64,000 nt of DNA. It comes from Topomyia yanbarensis (lineage: Eukaryota > Arthropoda > Insecta > Diptera > Culicidae). The stretch covers positions 389,811,037 through 389,875,036 of the forward strand of contig NC_080672.1 in assembly GCF_030247195.1 (NCBI RefSeq), in the 5' to 3' direction. The notes under the pieces were generated by a model. That model did not search any database, had not been told where the DNA came from, and worked only from the letters and a program-made list of their open reading frames with translations. Shown one piece after another: positions 55,168-64,000 of this stretch. Numbering within the stretch: position 1 is the stretch's first letter; the number at the start of each line of letters is the position of its first letter. The translations under genes and the position numbers were made by a program.

Positions 55168-56187
55168 TAGAGTGGCTCGAAAATGACATTTTTCAGCACA
55201 GCACTTTTTGAGTTCCTTTTGTGGTCCCAAATGCCTGTGAAAAGTTTGGGAGCAGTCGGTTGCTTCCCGGGTTTGCGCATTGCATTTAAAGTTTGTATGG
55301 GATTTTATATGGGGAAATCAATTATTTTGCATTTACGTTAATAAAGATCGCTATTCCACTCAATATGAAAAACCAGGTTTATAAAACGATAATTCAAACC
55401 TTGGTTAACAACTTTGTCGAAACCGGTAACTAGCTACGAGTTTTCAAAAAATAGTTATAACGATTTTAAAACTTATGGTTCAATCCAAATGCAGAAATTA
55501 ATTATTTCTTTCAACACCACGACACCGATACTTTAAACTTGAACAAATGAGAATATATTCATCGCAGAGACTTGGTACCTTTGAATGAAATGTTCAGAAT
55601 GAATTGCTGAATAACACAGACGTAGTCAGAAAATGAAAAGAAGAGGGAGGGGGAGGCTTGTGTACTCCCCAGTTCCCTTTTTAGATAGTTTAGTATAACA
55701 TAAGGAGCACATCTTCAACGCAGGTTTGTACCGTCGAATTAAAAATTAATCTTACGTGTTTGAGTGCTACTATTTAAGGGCTCTACTGTTATCTCATTTA
55801 AAATGGTACAACGGTTTATAAGTTTATAATCAATTTCTGCATTTGGATTTTACCATAAGTTTTAAAATCGTTATAACTATTTTTTGAAATCTCGTAGCTA
55901 GTCACGGTCTTCGGCAAAGTTGTTAACCAAGGTTTGAACTATAGTTTTATGTAGCTGGTTTTTCATTATCAGTGAAATAGGGATCTTTATTAATTAAAAT
56001 GTAAAATAATTGATTTCCCCATATAAAATCCCATGCAAACTTTGAACGCAATGCGCAAACCCGGGAAGCAACCAACCGCTACCAAATTTTGCACAGGCAT
56101 TTGGGACCACAAAAGGAACTCAAAAAGTGCTGTGCCCGCTAGTTTAAATCATTTTGAAGTTTTCCCATACAACCGCGAGCCACTCTA
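55168..56187. mobile_element. hAT-like foldback element, 1020 bp
   Basis: The ends TAGAGTGGCTCG and CGAGCCACTCTA are exact inverses. Arms of about 345 bp (55168-55510 and 55840-56187) pair at about 85-90%, for example CTTTTTGAGTTCCTTTTGTG near 55205 and its inverse near 56120. The flanks TTACTCAT (55160-55167) and TTACCCAT (56188-56195) are an 8-bp duplication with one change, fitting hAT. The 330-bp centre is unrelated and has no ORF. Confidence 0.82.
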
Positions 56188-59100
56188 TTACCCATATCTC
56201 AGAAAGTAAATAACATACCAAAAATCAAAAATAATAGTGTCAAATTGTCATGTTAGGCCTTTCATTTGAAATTAGTTTTGTTAAGATCGGTTCAGCAGTT
56301 GCTGAGATAATTACATGACATTAGTGCACGATTGGTGTATGAGACCCGACCCTCCGGGAAAAGTTTGCAAAGTTTGAGCGAATCCAATACATTTTTTTTT
56401 TGCAAGAAATGTAAAAAGTAAAAAGAAGTCTCCGTAGATTTTTAGGGCAACCCTCTCTCTCTATCTCTTTGACCTCCCCACCCCCTCCTTTAAGATTTCA
56501 AGCTTTATGAATGTCCAGTTGAAAATTACAGGATAGCTCTTAACGACCTGCATTGATTAAATATAATGCCGGCTAAGATAGCCTGCGACAATATTCAATA
56601 AGAGCCCTGACACTGCTAGGTAGGTCTTCGTTACGAAAATGAACTGGTATTATTGTATAATTTGCTCAATCAAAACGTGTCGCTGTAATAATAGGTTATT
56701 AGGAATAAAATTGGTAATTACACCCCCGGGGCGTATATCTGGGAAGTAAATATCAAGTGGGCAAAACACGTTCTTAGCATGCAGTACATGCAAATAAGTT
56801 ATTATCTTCCATCTTCCATTTGCGTGTTTTGAAGGTCGGCTGTCATCCCGTCTACATCATCAGTTGACTGCAGCTGACATGCGATTGACAAAACCAGTGA
56901 ATCTGTGTCCATGGATAAAATGAACCACAATTGATGCTGTCAGCTTAGGCCAACTAAATCCCAAATAAGACCTGAAACGCAGAACGCCACTGGCGATCAA
57001 CACTAAATGGTAACGGTGGCCAAAAAACAAAAACCATCTACGACACTGATCGATAAAGCTGTCCGATCGCGAGCCCCAGACGATCGGCAACAGCTACTGG
57101 CGGGTTGAATATGAGGAATTTCGCGCGATCGTTATCTTCCGCAGACGATCTCCTCCAATCTTCACTGTATACCAAAAACGGCAAGCAGCTCACTTCAACA
57201 GATTTTAGTCACTCGCCGCGCACACCAACCCCCCACCTTTCCGACGTGAAGTGTCACTTCAAGGAGGAAAGAAGTATCAACCTCCCGCAGTTCCGGCGCG
57301 GATCTGACTGTTGCCGTTTATCTTCTGATACGTGTTTATCTAACGCCACGCTAAACTGTGCTAAACCGTTGCGCTACAGGACAGACTGGCAGACAGACAT
57401 ACAGGGTGAAGAACAGGTAGAATAAGAATCGTTTGCTGAATTGACGTTTCATATCTCAGCTCATAATTTATTCGTTTGCCCTTCACCTCTTCGGATCGGT
57501 ACGGATGCGACTCGCGAAAATCTCGGATAATCAAATCGATTCGTTTGATGGCATGATGCGATGGATGTTGGATATTAACGTCGATATCATAGAATAGTTT
57601 AATGTTTTGTAATTCTGAACATTTTCAAAAAAATTAAATGTGTTGTTTTATTTCGCATTGGTATTTCTCATAGCGCGAAATTTTATTTGATCATTGGAGG
57701 GTGCTATTAAAAGTCCATATTTCAGACTCGGGCATATAATCGATCTGAATTTTTATGTAATGATTTTCAAAATTACGCTAAGGAATATGGTAAAGGAAAG
57801 GAATATGGTAGAGGAAAGGAGCCTCTTAGCAAAACTAATATTTACGACTCGTTCCAGTGTACCCCGACCGACCGACAGACTGACCAAGCGTAAATAAGAT
57901 CAAACACTTCCATCCCTCTTCTAGCTTCCTTCTTCCTGGATCTTGAGAAGTCCCGCGGTCAGACTTGTTATGTAAAAGTAATTATCACAGTTTGTCTTGC
58001 TCAATACGATGGGCGTTTGCTTCCTCTTTGCGCCAACCACCCCGGATCCTCGGCCATGATTTGAACTAACTTACGCTTGGATGAAGTTGTGCTGCGACCG
58101 CGATATACGGAACGGGAAAATATGTCATCTGCATAATGAAATAACGAATTGCATTTGCAACACGTATTGACATATGCAGCGACACGGCGGTGTCGGATGT
58201 ACGTATGATAGGTTAGTGTGTTGCCTCACAGTTGATGGGATTTGGTTAGAATGAGTTTTGACGTGTCGGTTAGATTCGCGATGATGGTTGTCAAGCAGGT
58301 TGTCATAGAAAACCAGCTCCGTGGCAGCGCTGCGATCTCAATGCTGTCATCTAATGCGTATATTGTGAATGGTCAAGAATATCAGGGTCAGCTTTCTATT
58401 CAAAACAACAAAAACCAAATACCAGGAATCACCCACAGGAATAAACACTGGCCAGGGGTCTCAGGCCTTTATTTTTTTTTGCGCTGGAGGACCCGACTCA
58501 TGGTTAGCGCAGGTATATTTGTCTTACTGACGCCCACTGCCACCAACTGAATCACATCCCATTTATTACCACCTTTTTAAAATTGACGTCGCGCTGGCGC
58601 AGGCTAAACACACCGGCACCGGCAACCGGCGCATACATTGTTGCGAACTCACCAACCCGGTTTTCGCTCTGTTACTGTGTATTATGAATGCAAGGTAATT
58701 ATGAAGTTCTTCGGGCACCCGTCGTAAAGCATATGATGAATTTCGTTTATTTTTGAGGAATAAAAAAAAGGTTTGTCGCCTACGGTCGGCGGTAGATTTA
58801 TACGCTACGAATTTTAGTTTTTTTTTAGAACAATTCGAATCGTATTCGAAGATCGGACAGGTAGGCGCGGAAGCCAACACGCGGGTGATAGTTCGTGGAA
58901 GATTCACGCTGATTGGATGAGGAAAACGTGTTCGAATCGGTGATAAATTCAGTCATCATGACAGCTCGGAAATGATCGGTTCTATAGAATGGACGTAAAA
59001 TTACGTTTCAGTTAAATTAAACGATCTATTGTTCGTGGAGCTGAACTATAGGAAACAAAAGGTGCTGCGGTTTCATCTGGTTGCTTTCCTATCGATAAAT

Positions 59101-59599
59101 TGTCCAACTTTGTTGCTTTTCTCGGGGTTTTGAAAGGGCCACTGTAGCATCGTAGTACAAATCGTAGATAACAGGGAAAAGGTAGAAAGAGTTTTCAGTT
59201 TTTTATTTGCTGTTTCTGGTAGATAAGTAGTTTTCTTTCCTAGACACAAAAGGCATTAAACAGCAAAGAGAAAAACCAAGAACAATAGGACAGTAAACAA
59301 AGAGGTTTCCTACTTTTTTATACAGATACTTTGTTCATAAAAGCATAATAGTTCCATTAGTGATTCTGTTAAAATTTAATGATCTGATTATATTGTAACT
59401 CACAAGGCACAAATAAAACATAGTTTTCCTTCCGAGAATTAGAGACATGTTGAATTGTAAACTTAAGTAATGGGAAACTTGGGGTAAATCTACAAACTTT
59501 TTTACTTGAGACAACCCACTTTTGATCAGTCGCATTCGAATTCTATCCGAGATGTAGAACCAAGTTTACCTGTAATCTTGGTTTATAGAGGGAAATGAG
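56188..59599. other. Unassigned DNA with a fragment of the dispersed repeat
   Basis: 56260-56360 (TTCATTTGAAATTAG, GATCGGTTCAGCAGTTGCTGAGA and GACCCGACCCTCCGGG) is a diverged copy of the repeat at 16258-16460. The rest, including short ORFs at 57105-57425 and 58242-58550, has no recognisable domain. GC content is higher around 56850-57420, but I see no splice-bounded exon. Confidence 0.4.
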
Positions 59600-59639
59600 G
59601 TAAAACGGATTAAGACGATTCGTGTGGTCTCTCATTTTA

Positions 59640-60285
59640 TCGTTTATTTTCCTTGGTCTTTTTTGTCTTTCTCCCATATTACCTTTCTTCTATAAAAAGA
59701 CTCGTCGCCATTTAGCTCTCGTCCCAGTAAGTCGCTTAAATGTTGATTCCATGAGCCATTTAGCTCCTGTGTCGGTAGGTCATTCAACTCCCAGCCCTAT
59801 CACTAACTATCTACTCGGATAGTCCCCAACGGTGAACTCACCCTACTCCGACTGAGAGTTCCCTTGCAGCGGAATTTCTCTCGGTATCGATATCTTTTTC
59901 GCGAGCCAATTGGCTTTCATTCTGTAACGATATCGTCGGTGAATCCACCCTACTGTGAATTCCCCGGCAATAAACTTCTGCCGATACTGGTGTTCTTTTT
60001 TGAGAACCATTTAGCTCCTCGCTTCGTCCCGATATACTCGATCTAGTGCTCGATGGGCCATCTACCCTACTTAACGGACTATCCAGTAGGTGTTGAGGTC
60101 TGCTTAATGATCAGCTTTTCGACACGATGTACTCGCTCTAATTCCCGGCGGTGAATCTAGGCTACTCACGAGCTACCCGGTAAGGTGTCGAGGTCGGTCC
60201 AGCGATTCCAGTGAAGCCAGACGTCCAGTTCACTGGCACCCCATTGACCCGAACCCGGTGCTACGTCGCGTCCCCGGCAGTGCAC
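59640..60285 (-). repeat. 3' UTR of the minus-strand R1-like copy, with GAGCTAAATGG repeats
   Basis: Degenerate repeats about 50-120 bp apart share GAGCTAAATGG, GAGAGAAATTCC and TAGGGTAGATT-type blocks. A piece of the same UTR lies at 46190-46340 on the plus strand. Confidence 0.65.
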
Positions 60286-62560
60286 CTAGCCTACACCGAC
60301 GGAGAGTTCCCCGGCGACGGAACTTCTCCCGACACCCGATTTGTGGCTACACGGCTGCTTTCTAGCCGACGGCGCTGTGTTCATTCGCCTTTTTCTCTGC
60401 AGCTCGGAGAGTATACTCCTAGTCACTTTGTTGACAGCATCCCAGATGTGCCCTAAGATATTGTCCATTGTCACACCAGGCATACCCCTCGAACTTCTTC
60501 GAACCAAGGGCATTCGAAGACCACGTGTTCCGGCGTCTCTTACACGTTCACACACTCATGGCAAAAGGGTGGCTAAGCGTGTCCAAACCAATGCAAATAC
60601 TTCCGGAAGCATTCGTGCCCGGACAAAAACTGCGTCAAATGGAAGTTCACCTCTCCATGCTTCCTGTGCACCCAAGCAGACACATGTGAGATGAAGTTCG
60701 GTATGATCCTTGCCAATCCGCTAGTTGTCCTCGCAGTCTTTTTGCACACATAGTCAACATGGCTGTCGTAATTTAACCGATCGTCGACCATCACACCGAG
60801 GTGCCTTAGCGCACTCATCGATGGAATTGAGTGACCCCTAACGCTGATCACGACACGCTGTTTTTTTTCGGTTGATGGACAGCACTTTATCCGTTTTGTG
60901 GTGAGCCTGCTGCAACTTGACATCCAAGTTTCCACGATGCCTATTGTCTCTGCCGTCAACATATCTATTTCCTCAAGGGTATCGTCGGTTATCGTCAAGA
61001 CAACTTTATCTGCAAATCCGACGGTCTCGACTCACCTGAGCAGTTGCAGTGTTAACACACCGTTGTACATTATATTCCAGAACGTTGAGCCGAGTATGGA
61101 GCCCTGAGGTACTCCTATCGTGACCCTAATTGGTCTCTGCCCCATGTAAGACTCGTAATAACTTTTCAGAACCTTGCACAGATAGTCCGGGACCCGCATT
61201 CTGTCAAGCGCTACGGCGATAGCCTCCCAGCTGGCGCTGTCGAACGAGCTCTTCACGTCTAACATAAACACGGTGCAGTAGCGATTACCCCTTCTTTTTT
61301 GCTTAACTGCTTTCTCCGCGCTCGAGATCCCTTTCTGGAATCCGAACTGCTTCTGCGATAGTCCGTTTTCACTTTCAGTCTGTTGAGAATGACCCTTTCC
61401 AGAAGTTTACCAAGAGCATTCAGCAGGAATATTGGCCGGTAAGATTTCCTGGTGGTTTTTCTTGATTTTGGCAGCAATACCAGCTTCTGAATCTTTCATT
61501 TGTCCGAGAAGCAGCCATCTTCCAGGCATTTCGGTAGAACTATCCTGAACAGGTCCGTCAGCGCATTTTTCGACTAGCATCGATGGACCCTTGACCCTGG
61601 TCAAAGCGACACGGTAAGCAGGGGTTAGCGTCTACTTGTATGCACAGATTTTTGTAGCACTTATTTAGCACTTGTTTAGCACTATCTCGCGTTTACAAGT
61701 GGTCCTAGCCGCCAGGAATGTTACCTTACATGTTACTCTTCTCTGACTGCTTCAGATCTTGCTTTATGAATGCGTCTTTTGGTTTTTAGGAAGGCAGCCC
61801 GGAGGATGCTTAGCCTTTCGTTCCACTAGTACGCCGGACGCCGATAGTTTCTCGCCATGGTTACATCACATGCCCTCGCTACTGTTTCCGACAGCTCATC
61901 GGAAATTGGAATTCGAGTGGGGCTGTCAGCACGAAGTACTCCCACAAAATGGTACTTGTCGAAGTCCTTTATTTTCCACTTCCGCTCGCCAGTCCTCACT
62001 CTCCGTGTTACCGTACAATTCCGCCGACCAATGGTGTAGTGGATCGTCTGGTGATCACAATGTGTGTACTGCTCACTAATCCACCAATTCATGTTATCCA
62101 TCAGCGACGAACTGCGCAATGTTATGTCGATTCCCTACCGTCTTTTCGAAATGTGCTAGCGGGCTTCTAACAAGCTGTAACCTGTTGCGTTGGTCTGTCT
62201 GCTACCCCACTCCAAGGCCCAAGCGTTGAAGTCTCTTCCTATAACAACCAAGGGTCGTACGACTAATGAGTCAGTTAGTTCGTCCAGCAGCCGATTGTAC
62301 TGCTCTGGTCTCCACAGTGAGGGAGCATAGCAGCCTCATACGAATACGCCGTTGATTCTGGTAATCACAATGCCTTCGTGTGTGCTGTCCACCAATTGTT
62401 GGACAGGGAAACCGCCCATTACTTGGATTACATCACTGTACTATCCACTACCCAGTTACCGTTATCGAGAGGAACACGGTAGGGCTCTACAATAATTGCA
62501 ACATCGCACTTCGTTTCTGTCATCGACTGCCACAAAACTTGATTTCCAATGTCGCAATGA
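60286..62560 (-). pseudogene. R1-like ORF2 (EN, RT, C-terminus), minus strand
   Basis: The endonuclease end reads WWISEQYTHCDHQTIHYTIG (62060-61990, SDH changed to CDH), with WPRxFNAW-like pieces near 62230. RT pieces: LLPKSRKTTRKSYRPIFLLN (61477 on), MLDVKSSFDSASWEAIAV (61268 on), GVPQGSILGSTFWN (61120 on). The active site is FADK rather than FADD near 61010. After LARIIPNF (about 60700) the sequence jumps to HRKHGEVNFHLTQFLSGHEC, a deletion of about 500 bp compared with the copy at 1-1348. Several frameshifts. Clearly inactive. Confidence 0.75.
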
Positions 62561-62571
62561 TTGAAATTAAG

Positions 62572-63660
62572 TCATTGTTGGCCTGCCTTCCCCTTATTGT
62601 ACGCAGGACATTCGAAAGCGCCTGTCGTGTGGTAGTTTCCGTCCTCTAGTTTGCAGTGCCCCTTTCCTCCGCATTTCCTAGACGATGCAGACCTGTCCGG
62701 GCTCATACAGTTCCTCGCCTGATGTCTAAGGACCTGATGCATCGCTCCATCTGCTTGGTAACTTGCGGAGCGACTCTCAGCGAGCATACCCACCATCCGA
62801 CTTTTATCTTGCCGGTCTCCATCAGTTTGTTGGAAACGACCACCGGTGGTCGAATCGCTGCCGTTTGAGTTCCTCCATACAATTTCCAAATCCGGATAGT
62901 CGGCGGTATATCTAGTTTGCACTACTCGATCAATACACCGTCTACGGTCGTTATCTCGTCTAGACCTGTCGCACTCGACTACGGCTTTCTATGACAGAGC
63001 GCTTACGTTCGTTTCGCTGCCCAAAGATTTAGCAACGAGCTTGCGGTATGTCAAGCTCTTGATGGAAGGATCCCTCTTCAGCTCGAAGATCATCTCGCCT
63101 TTCTGAGTGCGCCTCATTTTAACAACGTTCTCTCACAACTCCTTAAACTCATTTCTCTCTTTCTTGAAAAGAAGGGCGTAGGACGGCTTATCGTTCGCTA
63201 CGATGGTCAGTGCATCGCCTTTGTACCTCTCCCGAAGAGGCTTGCGTTTCTCTTTTTTCTCTTGTTCCTTTTTCTATTCCTTCATGTGTCTACGTTCTCT
63301 CCTCTTCGCCTGCTGGCTTTCAACGATGTACCAGACACAGTTTTTGCCAACGTTCCTTTGATCGCTGGTGTCCTTCAGCTCGCTCTTCTGCTTTATCGGG
63401 CCATCTTACTCTCCTGGTGTGTCCCTCACTCTTTTCTCCGAGCGGTTATTGTGGTGATTGCTCGGTGTCATCGTAGTTTATGTCGTCGCGTTTTCTGCGG
63501 TTTCCATCAGAGCTTTTTTGTGCCTTCTGCTCGCTGTCAGCAGCTGTCACGACCGATTTAATACTCGTCACTAGCTGCTTCACCTTGGTGTGTACATTGT
63601 GCTTGTTCCTAAGGAACTCATAGCGCTCGTCGATCTTTTTCCCCATCTCCGTCAAGTACT
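62572..63660 (-). pseudogene. R1-like ORF1 (gag-like with zinc knuckles)
   Basis: Fragments in several frames: a start region MTEMGKKIDERYEFLRNKHN (63655-63590), a Lys/Glu-rich coiled-coil-like middle (about 63250-63050), and near 62720-62600 remnants of CCHC knuckles (NCMSPDRS, CRKCG-like and CGGKGHCKLED, then ECPAYNKGK). ORF1 proteins of R1-clade elements carry knuckles of this kind. It is disrupted by many frameshifts. Confidence 0.65.
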
Positions 63661-64000
63661 ATTTACCAAGATGAGAGTTACCCAGAGACCTGCCAGGGCT
63701 TTGTCGGGATGGAGGCAGCCGTGCTGTTAGCCCACTGTCCATTTCAATTCGGTGTCATCCTTCCTTATTTGGGGAGTTTAGACGGCACGCCTGTCAGCCC
63801 AAAGTCGCCGTTCAATTCGTGAGCCGTGTCCTGCCCGTTGACGTTACCCATGGCCAGTATGCAGGCCTCGATCGTGATATGCCGGTTGGCACTCTGGTTG
63901 GGCCTAGAGTGCTTCCATTGCTAAGAACTTTGATTACTGAAATCTTAGGATCTTAGCAAAAGCGGCAAAGACTCGCTTCGTCGGAGTTGCATTCAAAATC

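Larger units (their letters stand above)
59600..64000 (-). mobile_element. R1-like non-LTR retrotransposon, long decayed copy
   Basis: On the minus strand this copy has ORF1 (from about 63660 to 62580), endonuclease (62560-61830), RT (61610-60780), C-terminal region (60700-60286) and a 3' UTR (60285 to about 59600). The 3' UTR repeats the motif GAGCTAAATGG (inverse at about 59707, 59756 and 60005). The 5' UTR probably runs to the window edge. It is the most complete R1-like copy here and the only one with an ORF1. Confidence 0.78.

Noticed and set aside
57105..57425. Candidate third follistatin module or another host exon
   Set aside because: The reading frame lacks the Cys pattern and the CG(T/N)DG(K/I)TY signature, and there are no convincing splice sites.

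Overview
The window looks like nuclear DNA from a mosquito, probably culicine (Aedes-like). I infer this from the density of non-LTR retrotransposons (an R1-like family and an RNase H-bearing LOA/I-type family), tRNA-derived SINEs, many small terminal-inverted-repeat elements, an ITmD37E-type mariner relic, and one split host gene with very long introns. The species cannot be named from the sequence. I see no bacterial-style operon, rRNA gene or CRISPR array.

Host gene. Four plus-strand exons (27509-27697, 27877-28784, 28857-28989, 38842-39081) encode follistatin: the N-terminal TB-like domain, a first follistatin/Kazal module and a second one. All four join in phase through GT..AG sites. The gene is partial here: no signal-peptide exon is seen upstream and no third follistatin module downstream. 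Exon 2 has two in-phase donors 762 nt apart, so either a compact module or one with a 254-residue basic Ser/Arg-rich insert can be made. The 9.85-kb intron before exon 4 is filled with retroelements and tandem arrays.

Layout. 1-8421: two R1-like copies head to tail, the second split by a 2.9-kb hAT element with CCCGAA-type repeats. 8481-9171: TA-flanked MITE. 9172-12330: nothing assigned. 12330-16520: tandem arrays and inverted-repeat elements. 16540-25600: short dispersed motifs, a Penelope-like inverted-repeat element, and a 1.7-kb palindrome inside a 4-kb repeat complex. 27509-39081: follistatin, with a LOA/I-type LINE (carrying a SINE and a MITE), a tandem array and an R1-like fragment in its intron. 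42050-45510: a second LOA/I-type LINE split by a 1.26-kb element carrying only an ORF1 gene. 46190-47480: R1-like fragment. 49550-50440: mariner relic. 52600-54600: second copy of an approximately 335-bp tandem array, holding a 301-bp hAT MITE. 55168-56187: hAT-like foldback element. 59600-64000: long, decayed R1-like copy on the minus strand.

How it fits together. Nothing outside follistatin looks like a working host gene. The mobile elements form a layered record: nested insertions with readable target-site duplications give relative ages. The most interesting items are the ORF1-only retroelement whose 3' tail resembles that of the SINE about 13 kb away, the Penelope-like element, the near-perfect long palindromes, the mobile tandem array present twice, and the two-donor exon of follistatin.
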